From: Thalassobacillus devorans
GTDB taxonomy: Bacteria; Bacillota; Bacilli; Bacillales; Halobacillaceae
Assembly: GCF_011761345.1 (NCBI RefSeq)
Contig: NZ_JAASRY010000005.1
Location: 186,001 to 250,000 of the forward strand
Length of the DNA stretch: 64,000 bases
Direction of reading: 5' to 3'
The translations under genes and the position numbers were made by a program. The stretch's first letter is position 1, and each line of letters begins with the position of its first letter. The notes beneath the pieces were generated by a model that was not told where the DNA came from, ran no database searches, and saw only the letters and a list, made by a program, of their open reading frames with translations. This document shows positions 10,726 to 19,270 of the stretch, piece by piece.

Positions 10726-11628
10726 ATGGCTGAAACAACACACCAACACCTACGAAAATTTCAAGAAGCAAATAAAGATAAAGGACGACTGCTGATCTGC
10801 TGCCCGGACCAGCCTGGGATCGTAGCAGCTGTTTCTAATTTCCTTTTTCAAAATGGAGCCAATATTATGGAGTCCAGCCAGTATACTACGGACGCATATG
10901 AAGGCACATTTTTCTTACGGATTGAATTTGATTGTCCTGGACTGCTGGGAAAAGAAGAAGAGATGAAGAGCAAGTTTCAAGCGGTAGCAGAAAACTTTAA
11001 CATGCAGTGGGATATGAAATTTGTCTATCAACTGAAGAGAACCGCAATCTTTGTATCCAAACAATTGCATTGTCTGCGTGAACTGCTATGGGAATGGCAG
11101 AGCGGTGACTTAGTAACCGATATTGCGGTTGTTGTCAGCAACCATGAGGATGCCAGGGACTTGGTAGAATCAGTCGGTATCCCGTTTCACTATATTCCAG
11201 CCAATAAAGATATCCGTCAAGAGGCAGAGGCGAAGCAACTGGAGCTTCTGGAAGATTACAAAATTGATCAAATCGTCCTTGCCCGTTATATGCAAATTCT
11301 GACCCCTGACTTCGTAGCTGCTTACCCATCACAGATCATCAATATCCACCATTCGTTCCTGCCGGCATTCATTGGAGCGAATCCTTATGGCCGAGCCTAT
11401 GAGCGAGGGGTAAAACTGATCGGTGCGACCTCCCATTATGTAACCAATGATTTGGATGAAGGACCGATCATTGAGCAGGACATCATGCGTGTCGACCATC
11501 GTGATAATGCGGAAGATTTGAAGAAAATAGGACGCAAAGTAGAACGAAGCGTGCTTGCTCGCGGTGTGAAATGGGATTTAGAAGATCGCATTCTCGTGCA
11601 TCAAAATAAAACAATCGTATTCAATTAA
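10726..11628 (+). CDS. purU: Formyltetrahydrofolate deformylase
   Basis: 300 aa. Hydrolyses 10-formyl-THF to THF and formate, balancing one-carbon pools. An N-terminal ACT domain starts with LLICCPDQPGIVAAVS (~residues 19-95); the C-terminal formyltransferase fold carries NIHHSFLPAFIGANPY (~residue 205) and SHYVTNDLDEGPII (~residue 245), which hold the catalytic Asn-His-Asp set. AAAGGAG precedes the ATG. Single gene closed by a strong shared terminator. Its product formate may be relevant to the formate-type genes at 34-39 kb, though nothing in the sequence links them. Confidence 0.95.
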   Translation: MAETTHQHLRKFQEANKDKGRLLICCPDQPGIVAAVSNFLFQNGANIMESSQYTTDAYEGTFFLRIEFDCPGLLGKEEEMKSKFQAVAENFNMQWDMKFVYQLKRTAIFVSKQLHCLRELLWEWQSGDLVTDIAVVVSNHEDARDLVESVGIPFHYIPANKDIRQEAEAKQLELLEDYKIDQIVLARYMQILTPDFVAAYPSQIINIHHSFLPAFIGANPYGRAYERGVKLIGATSHYVTNDLDEGPIIEQDIMRVDHRDNAEDLKKIGRKVERSVLARGVKWDLEDRILVHQNKTIVFN

Positions 11629-11635
11629 TATATGT

Positions 11636-11691
11636 AAAAACTGGAGGCCACGGGGTGTTTTGACTAATACCCGGGGCCTCCAGTTTTTTTG
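11636..11691. terminator. Bidirectional terminator between purU and the mta-like gene
   Basis: Long stem: AAAACTGGAGGCC pairs with GGCCTCCAGTTTT with a further CGGGGT/ACCCGG step; T runs on both strands. It serves both converging genes. Confidence 0.9.
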
Positions 11692-11700
11692 GAAGTTGCT

Positions 11701-12432
11701 TTAATTTGGTTCTCGGTTATCAGCATAAACAGCCATGGCATCTGCCATAAATTGAGCCAGGCCATCACCGAACTGATCGATATTTTTAGTAAAACGTTCG
11801 TCGACGATATACATTTGTCCCAAACCCTTGAAAGCCTCTAAAGAATAGCTGCCGATTTCATTTAAGAACACATACCATTTAGCGATTGTTTCTTGTGCTT
11901 CATTGGAGGCCGGGTCTTTGTCCCGTATTGCCGCCAGTCCCCGGTATAATTCATTGAGTTCCTCCTGTTTTGCCTCACTCATTCCTTTGGCCTTTTCGTG
12001 AGCCTCATCTACTGCCTTATCTCCCCAGCGTTCTCTTGCCTCTAGTTCATAAGGATTGTGACTGAAATCAAATCCTTTGAATTTATCTTCCGCAGTCATA
12101 CCAATGTCTCCTTTCCAATGTTGTAACGTTTTTTCAACCGTATTAATCACCTGATCCAGGCGTCGTCGTTTTTCCAGCAGCATTTTTCGGTGCATTTCCA
12201 GTGCCTCTTCACGATTGAAGGAAGGGTCCTCGAGGGTAGCTTTGATGCGTTTCAGCGGGAAATCTACTTCTTTAAAAAACAGAATCTGCTGCAATGTTTC
12301 GAGGTTGGCATCGGAATAAACCCTGTAGCCGGCATCTGTAGTTGTATCTGGTTTAAGTAATCCGATTTCATCATAATGATGAAGCGTGCGCACACTGATT
12401 CCAACAAGGTCAGCAACTTCTTTTACTCTCAT
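11701..12432 (-). CDS. MerR-family regulator of the Mta/TipA type
   Basis: 243 aa. N-terminal MerR helix-turn-helix (VKEVADLVGISVRTLHHYDEIGLL, residues 2-26 in short form), a coiled-coil around residues 75-110, then a TipAS ligand-binding domain (about 120-235) ending YIVDERFTKNIDQFGDGLAQFM. This layout and text resemble B. subtilis Mta, which activates multidrug efflux genes and itself. Start taken at the ATG at 12432, 8 bases after GAAGGAAGGG; the reading frame is open upstream to 12471. Its own promoter has the MerR hallmark of a 19-bp spacer filled by a palindrome. Target genes other than itself are not obvious; the ABC ATPase lies directly upstream. Confidence 0.88.
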   Translation of the reverse strand: MRVKEVADLVGISVRTLHHYDEIGLLKPDTTTDAGYRVYSDANLETLQQILFFKEVDFPLKRIKATLEDPSFNREEALEMHRKMLLEKRRRLDQVINTVEKTLQHWKGDIGMTAEDKFKGFDFSHNPYELEARERWGDKAVDEAHEKAKGMSEAKQEELNELYRGLAAIRDKDPASNEAQETIAKWYVFLNEIGSYSLEAFKGLGQMYIVDERFTKNIDQFGDGLAQFMADAMAVYADNREPN

Positions 12433-12456
12433 GTTTGGATCCCTTCCTTCAGATAC

Positions 12457-12487
12457 ACTATAAGCTATCACGTAACGTGAGGGTCAA
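12457..12487 (-). promoter_or_regulatory. MerR-type promoter with 19-bp spacer and operator palindrome
   Basis: Minus strand: TTGACC (12482-12487), 19-base spacer, TATAGT (12457-12462). The spacer contains the perfect palindrome TCACGT-T-ACGTGA (12468-12480). An over-long spacer bearing a dyad is how MerR activators work, so this is most likely the autoregulated promoter of the Mta-like gene. The -35 overlaps the stop codon of the upstream ABC gene. Confidence 0.85.
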
Positions 12488-13314
12488 TACCTTTTATCAA
12501 AATCAAGGGGAAGGTTTATATTATCTGATTTAACACGCGCCCAGGGACGGTCATCATCCCATTCAACAGCTAATGGAAGTTCAAAGGTTTGTTGCAAATT
12601 TTCCCTGGTTAACGTGCTATATTTTTCTCCACTAGCTACTATACTGCCGGCATGAAGCAGTAAAGCATGGGAGATAGACGGAATGACTTCTTCGATATGA
12701 TGAGTCACGTATATCAATGTAGGCCCATCAACAGCACGATTCATATGATCGATGGTCTGAAGCAGCTGTTCCCTGGATAAAATATCCAACCCGCTGCAAG
12801 GTTCGTCCAGAATCAATAGTTCGGGAGATGCCATCAATGCCCGTGCGATCATGGTTTTTCGTTTTTCCCCCTGGGAGAGAGAAGAGAATTTTTGCTCGGC
12901 AAGATCTAAGATTCGAAATTGTTCTAAAAGGTGTTTGGCCCGGCTCTTATCATTCGGTGTGATTTCATCATAAATACCAATGGTAGCATGTTTTCCACTC
13001 ATAACTACTTCTATGGCAGTTTCTCCGCCATGATGCTTGTAGCGTTCTTCCAAAGACGTGCTCACCCAGCCGATGGATTTCCGCAGTTCCAATATATTTG
13101 TTTCACCAAAACGATGGCCTAATACGTTAACTTCTCCATTTGTCGGCCATTGGTAACCGGTAATCATATTAAGAAGTGAGGTTTTACCCGAACCATTCAA
13201 CCCCAACAATGCCCAATGCTCACCTTTTTCTATATCCCAGGAAACATTAGTTAAAATTGTCTTTTCCTTTTGCTTCCACTCAATACCGTTTAGCGAAATA
13301 ATTTTTTCACTCAT
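12484..13314 (-). CDS. ABC transporter ATP-binding protein (YlmA-like)
   Basis: 276 aa, single ATPase domain: Walker A GLNGSGKT (38-45), ABC signature LSQGE (146-150), Walker B LLILDE (166-171), H-loop in YVTHHIEE. Resembles YlmA/ModF-like stand-alone ATPases of Bacillaceae whose partner is unknown. No permease gene adjoins it, so the transport role is unassigned. ATG follows GGAGGTACAGGG on the minus strand. The mta-like promoter overlaps its 3' end, so the two can be transcribed together or separately. Confidence 0.85.
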   Translation of the reverse strand: MSEKIISLNGIEWKQKEKTILTNVSWDIEKGEHWALLGLNGSGKTSLLNMITGYQWPTNGEVNVLGHRFGETNILELRKSIGWVSTSLEERYKHHGGETAIEVVMSGKHATIGIYDEITPNDKSRAKHLLEQFRILDLAEQKFSSLSQGEKRKTMIARALMASPELLILDEPCSGLDILSREQLLQTIDHMNRAVDGPTLIYVTHHIEEVIPSISHALLLHAGSIVASGEKYSTLTRENLQQTFELPLAVEWDDDRPWARVKSDNINLPLDFDKRY

Positions 13315-13399
13315 CCCTGTACCTCCTAGACGTGTGCGTTAAATTAAAACATTCTCGATAAGGTAGTAAAATCCTTTTTCTTAAGCAACAAGGATATTA

Positions 13400-13480
13400 A
13401 TGGAAAAATCGAAGGCGATATATGCTAAAGTATTAAGTGAAGAAAAGGAAGATATGAAAGAGATGGGGTTATCGGAATAA
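13400..13480 (+). CDS. Possible 26-aa micro-ORF
   Basis: ATG at 13400 preceded by AAGGA, reading MEKSKAIYAKVLSEEKEDMK then six residues and a stop. Highly charged, no recognised family. It sits between the divergent ABC ATPase and the methyltransferase genes. Could be a true small peptide, a gene remnant or chance. Confidence 0.25.
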   Translation: MEKSKAIYAKVLSEEKEDMKEMGLSE

Positions 13481-13564
13481 CTCCAGTATTAAATACCTCG
13501 TAAATGAACAAATAATCTGGTAAATTACATAAAATGCACAATAGTTGCAAAGGAGAAGGCGAAT

Positions 13565-14338
13565 ATGAAACTTGTAAAACATAATCAAAAAGCATGGGAT
13601 AAAAAAGTAGAAGAGGGCGTCGTCTACACAAAACCGGTGAGCAGCGAAACCATTGAAAAAGCGAAAGCTGGAGAGTGGGAAATAACAGTTACTACAGAAA
13701 GGCCAGTACCACGCTCCTGGTTTCCATCCTCTTTAACAGGAGTGAAAATCCTTTGTTTAGCTTCCGGGGGAGGACAGCAGGCACCTGTGCTGGCTGCTGC
13801 TGGAGCTGATGTATCGGTGGTCGATATATCCGATATGCAATTAGCACAGGATAGGCTTGTGGCTGAGCGGGACGGGCTGTATCTGGAGGCGATACAAGGC
13901 GATATGTCTGACATGCATTTCTTTAAGAATGACTTATTCGATATCATCGTGCATCCGGTTTCGAATGTCTTTGTGGAAGACATTTTGCCTGTATGGAAAG
14001 AAACTTCCCGGGTTTTAAAGACAGGTGGTACGCTAATATCAGGATTTACCAATCCCTTGCTATACCTTTTTGATGATGAACAGGAAGAGAAAGGCATTCT
14101 CGATGTGAAACACTCGATCCCATTCTCTGGTTTATCGGCAATTTCGGAAGAAGAATTACAACGTCACTTGGATAATAATCTGACGATCGAATTTGGACAT
14201 ACATTAGAAGATCAAATCCAAGGCCAAATTAATGCTGGGTATGCAATTACTGGTTTTTATGAGGATGATTTTGGGGGGAAACGGTTAATCGACCACTTTA
14301 TCAAAACATTTATCGCTACGAAAGCTGTCAAAATGTAA
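13565..14338 (+). CDS. Class I SAM-dependent methyltransferase
   Basis: 257 aa. Rossmann-type SAM motif KILCLASGGGQQAPVLAAAGADVS (about residues 60-82 in short form LCLASGGGQQ) with the acidic strand end VVDISDMQL, and a motif-II-like DIIVHPVSNVF. Small-molecule methyltransferase of the methyltransf_11 type; substrate unknown. AAGGAG lies 8-10 bases before the ATG. Single gene; no terminator was recognised in the 170 bases downstream. Confidence 0.8.
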   Translation: MKLVKHNQKAWDKKVEEGVVYTKPVSSETIEKAKAGEWEITVTTERPVPRSWFPSSLTGVKILCLASGGGQQAPVLAAAGADVSVVDISDMQLAQDRLVAERDGLYLEAIQGDMSDMHFFKNDLFDIIVHPVSNVFVEDILPVWKETSRVLKTGGTLISGFTNPLLYLFDDEQEEKGILDVKHSIPFSGLSAISEEELQRHLDNNLTIEFGHTLEDQIQGQINAGYAITGFYEDDFGGKRLIDHFIKTFIATKAVKM

Positions 14339-14529
14339 TAACAAAAAGAGGATCTCGCATCGAATTTGAAAATTATTGCGCGGGAAATAATTGATTAAGT
14401 CGGTAAATTGGTGGGTTTGTCGAAGAGGGGGCGGGTGATTTTTATGGGTCGCCACACTCCGTATCGAGTAGCGATATGGACATCATTAAAAAGAGAACAT
14501 AGAATTATATGATAGAGAGGCTGAGAGCA

Positions 14530-15063
14530 ATGATTGAACTTCAATATTTCACTCAGGATGATTTTGACCAGCTGATCCGATGGGTAGATTCTGAAAAATT
14601 CCTTATTCAGTGGGCTGGCCCTTCTTTCAGCTATCCATTAGATAAAAGTCAATTGAACGACTATCTTGGAGGAGCCAATGATGACCATGCGGATAAACTA
14701 ATCTACAAAGTCGTACATACAAAAACAGGTACCGTGGTTGGGCATATTTCTTTGGCGCGTATTGATAGAGAGAATCGTTCTGCCAGAATCGGCAGAGTGC
14801 TGGTCGGTGATCAGAGTTATCGGGGGCAGGGAATCTGTAGACAAATGATTGAAAGAATAGTAAGAATCGCATTTGAAGATATAGAGCTTCACCGTGTCAG
14901 TTTAGGTGTGTTCGACTTCAATGATTCGGCTATTTCTTGTTATCAAAAGGCGGGATTTAAGAAAGAGGGACTGCTTCGTGATTACAGAAAAGTAGGGGAT
15001 GAATATTGGAGCCTGTGGGAGATGAGCCTGCTTGAACACGAGTGGTCGGCTCGCAATAACTAG
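14530..15063 (+). CDS. GNAT-family N-acetyltransferase
   Basis: 177 aa. GNAT core with the acetyl-CoA loop region RIGRVLVGDQSYRGQGICRQ (~residues 82-100) and the C-terminal ALSCYQKAGFK-like block (AISCYQKAGFKKEG). Resembles RimJ/RimL-like acetyltransferases; substrate unknown. The ATG at 14530 has GAGAGG about 9 bases upstream; another ATG at 14509 lies before that site. The next gene starts 27 bases downstream. Confidence 0.8.
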   Translation: MIELQYFTQDDFDQLIRWVDSEKFLIQWAGPSFSYPLDKSQLNDYLGGANDDHADKLIYKVVHTKTGTVVGHISLARIDRENRSARIGRVLVGDQSYRGQGICRQMIERIVRIAFEDIELHRVSLGVFDFNDSAISCYQKAGFKKEGLLRDYRKVGDEYWSLWEMSLLEHEWSARNN

Positions 15064-15089
15064 AAAATCTGGAAATGGGGGTTATCTAT

Positions 15090-15389
15090 ATGCCGGTGTG
15101 TGATCATTGTAAGAAGAAATGGACATGGAAAGAGACGGTTTTCAGTAAGTTGATGTTGAGCAGTAGTGCACCATGTCCTTACTGCGGAGAAAAACAGTAT
15201 GCATCTGCAAAGACACGGAAGCGGGGAGGCATTATGGTTTTATCTGTCATAATACCGATGTTTATCGTGTCATTATTTGATTTTTCCATGTTGTTTTATA
15301 TTTTATTTGGGTTGATCGTATTCTTTATTGTCATGGGACTATCTCCATTTTATTACGAGCTTAGCAGCAAAGAAGAATCATTGTGGTAA
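15090..15389 (+). CDS. CXXC-20-CXXC family zinc-ribbon membrane protein
   Basis: 99 aa. Two CxxC pairs (CDHCKKKW and CPYCGEKQ) about 24 residues apart form a small zinc ribbon, followed by two transmembrane stretches (about residues 50-68 and 70-90). This is the layout of the TIGR04104 cxxc_20_cxxc family found in Bacillaceae; function unknown. Start chosen at 15090, 8 bases after GGGGG; the upstream ATG at 15075 overlaps the ribosome site. A 6-bp stem plus T run at 15539-15570 may end this transcript. Confidence 0.75.
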   Translation: MPVCDHCKKKWTWKETVFSKLMLSSSAPCPYCGEKQYASAKTRKRGGIMVLSVIIPMFIVSLFDFSMLFYILFGLIVFFIVMGLSPFYYELSSKEESLW

Positions 15390-15487
15390 TGCTACGACCA
15401 AATACACGAGCTGCAGCAAATGATTATTTTGATAAGCAACTGCACCAGAATTTGAAGAAGTACTTATGGTTATTAAGATTTCCATTA

Positions 15488-15524
15488 CAAAAAAGCGGAA
15501 CACAGTTAGATGTAGCTCCGCTTG
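15488..15524 (-). terminator. Terminator of the 84-aa membrane protein gene
   Basis: On the minus strand AAGCGGA pairs with TCCGCTT, followed by TTTTT, just downstream of the stop at 15545. Confidence 0.7.
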
Positions 15525-15544
15525 AATTAAAGGATGAAATACCA

Positions 15545-15799
15545 TCATGCAAGGTCGTGGTATCTTTTTTCATTGGATCGCCAGCTGACCCAGCCGTATA
15601 AAGCTCCGGCAATCAGACCGATGACAATCCGCTGTACGACATAATCGAATGTAATGCTGTCTTCCCGGAATGCCTGGAACAAAAGGGAAACAAGTACAAA
15701 TATGCCCCCGAATCCAAGTAATCCATAAAGTGCTATGTATTTTCCTTTACCCGTTTGTCTTGTTTTTTCCCACTTAGCTTTTTTGCGATCTTCTGTCAT
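15545..15799 (-). CDS. Small membrane protein, unknown
   Basis: 84 aa. A basic N-terminus (MTEDRKKAKWEKTRQTGKGK) leads into two transmembrane stretches (about residues 22-42 and 55-75) with the loop FREDSITFDYVVQR between. Family not recognised. GAGTGGTG on the minus strand lies before the ATG. Single gene with its own terminator. The overlapping plus-strand frame at 15383-15601 is discarded. Confidence 0.65.
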   Translation of the reverse strand: MTEDRKKAKWEKTRQTGKGKYIALYGLLGFGGIFVLVSLLFQAFREDSITFDYVVQRIVIGLIAGALYGWVSWRSNEKRYHDLA

Positions 15800-15956
15800 T
15801 TTTTCACCACTCTCTATGGTTTTTCTACCTACGCCTGTTTCTATAAAATAATTATACCAAAATGGTAAAGTGATATAATAGGATGAAGTTGTTGCTCATC
15901 CCGAAACAATATTGGATGGTTAGGCATAAAAAATTTAGCGCAGGGCAGGTGGTCAG

Positions 15957-16187
15957 ATGTATTTGACGATCCAGGAAACTGCTGAATACCTGGATATCCC
16001 GGTATCTTATATTCACAAAATGGTGCTGGAAAACAAAATAAAAACGATTGATGATGGACAGCAGGTATTAATCAATAAAGATCAGTTTTCGAATTATTTC
16101 GAGCAAGTGGAGAAGTACCGTTCTACGCTTCAGGAATATTTAGGCGAGCCGCTTCCACCTGATCCGGACATTAAAGATGAAGACTGA
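15957..16187 (+). CDS. Excisionase-type helix-turn-helix protein
   Basis: 76 aa. LTIQETAEYLDIPVSYIHKM is a winged HTH of the excisionase/MerR-like HTH_17 kind, followed by a short acidic tail (PPDPDIKDED). Such proteins occur as single genes in Bacillaceae and are not proof of a mobile element; no integrase or attachment site is near. CAGGTGG is the weak ribosome site. A terminator follows directly. Confidence 0.7.
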   Translation: MYLTIQETAEYLDIPVSYIHKMVLENKIKTIDDGQQVLINKDQFSNYFEQVEKYRSTLQEYLGEPLPPDPDIKDED

Positions 16188-16188
16188 A

Positions 16189-16217
16189 AAGCAGAGCCAC
16201 CGTGCACTGCTTTTTTG
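16189..16217 (+). terminator. Terminator after the HTH protein
   Basis: AAGCAG pairs with CTGCTT around a 12-base loop, followed by a T run. Confidence 0.7.
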
Positions 16218-16355
16218 CTTACAATGCATCAATTCCAACTTTCGCTTAATTGGAACTTTATCACATTAACGCGAAAAACTAAGGATAAGCAAGCATAAGC
16301 CATGTTATTTAACATAGAAGAGGTTATAACGGAAATGTTACCGCTTTATTGGCGT

Positions 16356-16384
16356 TTGAGAAATAATCACACATCCTTAATAAT
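16356..16384 (+). promoter_or_regulatory. Sigma-A promoter of gapN
   Basis: TTGAGA, 17-base spacer, AATAAT, ending about 40 bases before the start codon. Confidence 0.6.
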
Positions 16385-16422
16385 CAGAATAATCAAATTT
16401 AAAGGAGTGGTACATTATCAGC

Positions 16423-17808
16423 ATGACAGTCGAGAAAGAAAAAGTTATTTATTCTGTAGCAGGAGAAGAAGCAATCGGTTCATTTTCCTTGATGTCTCAA
16501 GAAGAAGTAGATCAGGCAATAAAGAAGGCTAGTAATGCCCAACAAGCCTGGGCTGATACAGAGGTATATAAACGAGCGGACATTTTACATAAATGGGCCG
16601 ATCGTTTACTTGAACAACAAGAAAAAATAGGGACGATGATTTACAAGGAAGTTGGCAAAAATAAAGCTTCTGCAATGAAAGAAGTCAAACGAACGGCCGA
16701 TTTAATTCGCTATACTGCCGAGGAAGGCTGCCGTATCCATGGCGACATGCTCCGTGGAGATTCTTTCCGAGGTGGAAGCTCTAATAAAATAGCGATGGCG
16801 GACCGCGAGCCTCTTGGTGTAGTTTTAGCAATATCCCCATTTAACTACCCAGTTAACTTAGCCGCATCAAAAATTGCCCCAGCATTGATTTCTGGAAATG
16901 CAGTGGCCTTCAAACCAGCATCCCAAGGTGCTTTAAGTGGCCGTCTCATGATTGATGCTTTACTAGAAACGGAAATTCCTGAAGGTATTGTCCAACTGGT
17001 CACAGGGAAAGGCTCAGAAATTGGAGACTTTATTGTCACCCATCCAGAAATAAGCATGATCAGTTTTACTGGAAGCACAGAGGTCGGTCAATCTATTTCT
17101 GAAAAAGCGAAAATGATTCCAGTGGTGCTCGAATTAGGTGGTAAAGATCCAGCAATCGTTTTGGAGGACGCTGATCTTGATCTGGCTGCTGACCAAATCG
17201 TCAGCGGAGCTTATTCCTATTCCGGTCAGCGCTGTACAGCCATCAAGCGCGTTCTGGTCGCTGATGGTGTCGCCGATCAGCTTTCTGAGAAAGTTAAACA
17301 GAAAGTTGAGGGACTGACCGTGGGAAACCCGGAAGACGACGCAGCTGTTACTCCGCTGATTGATGACAAGGCAGCGGACTTTGTTCAAGGCTTGATTGAT
17401 GACGCCCTTGAAAAAGGTGCGACATTAGTAACAGGGAACAAGCGGGAAGGCAAATTGATTCATCCGACACTAATTGATGATGTTACTTCTGATATGGACA
17501 TCGCCTGGGAAGAGCCATTCGGCCCAGTACTTCCGATCATCCGAATCACGGATGATAAAGATTTCGTCACCCTTGCCAATGAATCTCAATATGGCTTGCA
17601 GGCGAGTATTTTCACAGCCGATGTCCAAAAGGCAATGGAAATCGGAAGAAAGCTGCATGTCGGTTCTGTTCAGTTAAATGCAAAAACCGAGCGCGGTCCG
17701 GACCATTTCCCGTTCATCGGGGCCAAAAACTCCGGACTAGGTGCACAAGGCATCCGTCGGAGTATCGAATCCATGACCCGAGATAAGCTATTTGTGCTCA
17801 ATATGTAA
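16423..17808 (+). CDS. gapN: NADP-dependent non-phosphorylating glyceraldehyde-3-phosphate dehydrogenase
   Basis: 461 aa aldehyde dehydrogenase. Oxidises glyceraldehyde-3-phosphate to 3-phosphoglycerate with NADP, giving NADPH instead of ATP. GapN-specific blocks: SGQRCTAIKRVLV with catalytic Cys271, LELGGKDPAIVLEDADL, and TERGPDHFPFIGAKNSG near the end. The N-terminus is shorter than the ~475-480 aa of GapN as I recall it: the usual FxLNGEW segment is absent. The only nearby ATG is 15 bases after AAAGGAG, an unusually long gap; ATT at 16414 would be better spaced. An in-frame stop at 16390 rules out a longer form. Confidence 0.9.
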   Translation: MTVEKEKVIYSVAGEEAIGSFSLMSQEEVDQAIKKASNAQQAWADTEVYKRADILHKWADRLLEQQEKIGTMIYKEVGKNKASAMKEVKRTADLIRYTAEEGCRIHGDMLRGDSFRGGSSNKIAMADREPLGVVLAISPFNYPVNLAASKIAPALISGNAVAFKPASQGALSGRLMIDALLETEIPEGIVQLVTGKGSEIGDFIVTHPEISMISFTGSTEVGQSISEKAKMIPVVLELGGKDPAIVLEDADLDLAADQIVSGAYSYSGQRCTAIKRVLVADGVADQLSEKVKQKVEGLTVGNPEDDAAVTPLIDDKAADFVQGLIDDALEKGATLVTGNKREGKLIHPTLIDDVTSDMDIAWEEPFGPVLPIIRITDDKDFVTLANESQYGLQASIFTADVQKAMEIGRKLHVGSVQLNAKTERGPDHFPFIGAKNSGLGAQGIRRSIESMTRDKLFVLNM

Positions 17809-17814
17809 AGTAAG

Positions 17815-17853
17815 AAACGCCAGTCGTGGTAATCTCACGGCTGGCGTTTTTTA
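17815..17853 (+). terminator. Terminator after gapN
   Basis: AAACGCCAG pairs with CTGGCGTTT with a further weak step, followed by TTTT. It also lies just past the ctaG stop on the other strand. Confidence 0.8.
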
Positions 17854-17859
17854 CAATGT

Positions 17860-18636
17860 TTAACGATTCTGCCATGTAACTTGTGCAGCATTTTTCCGTG
17901 GCCGTGCCGCTTGATACCAATGGAGGCAAAGCAGAAAAATGATGACGGCATCGATCATATCACCACCGTAATACATTAGCTTTCCGCCTGCCTGCGCCTG
18001 GTCAGCTGCTATTCCTGCAGGGGGATTGGCATAAATATACTTTGATAATATCCCATGGCCTGCGACAGCAGTAACCAGCACTATCCCTCGGTAAAGGTAG
18101 CTGTGCCGGTGCGGAGTCGGATCGATGTAAAGGATAGAAATGGTAAATAAATATCCAGCTAAAAACACATGAATGTGTATGAAGACATGTAATATCAAGC
18201 TGTGATGCATCAGCATATATAAATCCGTCGCGTATAATAGCCATAGACCGCCTATGTTTAATATCGTCGCTGTTATAGGATTGCTAAGGACACGGACCGG
18301 CTTGCTGCGGAGCAATTTTGTCAGTCGCCGAGCGTTTTTTACAGGCAACGTTCTCAGTAGTAGAGTCATGGGAGCGGCCAGGGCCATTAATAAAGGTGCC
18401 AGCATTCCTAAAAAAAGGTGGCCAAGCATGTGTGCGGTGAAGTCAACATGTGCACGTTCTGCTAGAGGGCCTGCCACAGAGAGGATGGCAAAAGACGTTC
18501 CAATCCCCCATAGAACACTGCGATAAAATGGCCAACGTCTGTGGCGGCCGTTGGAAAGAAAAACTGCCCCCATGTAAAGCCCTAGTAACAATAGAAAGGG
18601 AACACCTAATAGGAAAGCTGCAATCGTATTATTCAT
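17860..18636 (-). CDS. ctaG: CtaG-family cytochrome c oxidase assembly protein
   Basis: 258 aa with about seven hydrophobic segments. Histidine-bearing segments HMLGHLFLGMLAPLLMAL and HVFIHIHVFLAGYLFT match the caa3_CtaG family, which assists copper delivery to or assembly of caa3-type oxidase in the membrane. Its start overlaps the DUF2243 stop by 8 bases, so the two are translated together. No oxidase subunit genes are in the window. Confidence 0.85.
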   Translation of the reverse strand: MNNTIAAFLLGVPFLLLLGLYMGAVFLSNGRHRRWPFYRSVLWGIGTSFAILSVAGPLAERAHVDFTAHMLGHLFLGMLAPLLMALAAPMTLLLRTLPVKNARRLTKLLRSKPVRVLSNPITATILNIGGLWLLYATDLYMLMHHSLILHVFIHIHVFLAGYLFTISILYIDPTPHRHSYLYRGIVLVTAVAGHGILSKYIYANPPAGIAADQAQAGGKLMYYGGDMIDAVIIFLLCLHWYQAARPRKNAAQVTWQNR

Positions 18637-19117
18637 TGGAAAGTGGGTTAGTCACTCCTCCCGTACCTGCCTGACGTCGTGTCTTAAACAAAATAACAGA
18701 ACCGGCAATGAACATTAGAATCGCAGTGATATTCCACACCAGGTCATAAGGCAGAATATTGACATTGTAGCGGATTTGGTGCAGCTGCAAAAGTTTGTGC
18801 TGGACCGTCCCATCATACAATTGGAAAAAGCCCATCCCAAGTAGTACGCCGCCCAACCACCTTGTTTTCCATAGCGCCTGCCGGCGACGGAGATCGGCAT
18901 ACATGAATAGCCCGCCAATCGTTGCAAACCAGCTGAATGCATGAAAAAAGCCATCCGATACAAGCCCCATTCGGGTAGTTGATTTATCATAAAAATGGTG
19001 CCAATTCAGGAGCTGGTGGAAAACAGCTTCGTCAAAGAAAGCCACGAGTCCAAGTCCAAATAAAACACCTGACCATAAATTGCGAGCATAATATGGTTTT
19101 CGAGCACCGTTAGCCAT
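18629..19117 (-). CDS. DUF2243 membrane protein
   Basis: 162 aa, four transmembrane segments. FDEAVFHQLLNWHHFYD and LYDGTVQHKLLQLHQIRYN carry conserved His pairs typical of DUF2243. Such proteins often sit beside CtaG, as here, with an 8-base overlap, suggesting a joint role around metal or terminal oxidase; this is inferred from gene order. AGGAGG-type site on the minus strand 4-8 bases before the ATG. Confidence 0.85.
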   Translation of the reverse strand: MANGARKPYYARNLWSGVLFGLGLVAFFDEAVFHQLLNWHHFYDKSTTRMGLVSDGFFHAFSWFATIGGLFMYADLRRRQALWKTRWLGGVLLGMGFFQLYDGTVQHKLLQLHQIRYNVNILPYDLVWNITAILMFIAGSVILFKTRRQAGTGGVTNPLSNE

Positions 19118-19270
19118 ACAATCCTCCTTCTAAAGATATTTGTAATGGTTTATATCCTAATAATGAAAAGATGAAACAATTCCCCGAGAGAATGGCATGA
19201 CAACTTCCGTATATCTGTGGTGTGCATATACTTTTAGGAGAGTGAAGTTGAAGGGGGAGGAGACAGTAAA

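Noticed and set aside
15383-15601. 72-codon plus-strand frame after the CXXC protein
   Set aside because: It runs through two terminator stems and overlaps a better minus-strand gene; no ribosome site.
15957-16187. Mobile-element excisionase
   Set aside because: HTH_17-type single proteins are common outside elements; no integrase, att repeats or altered gene content nearby.
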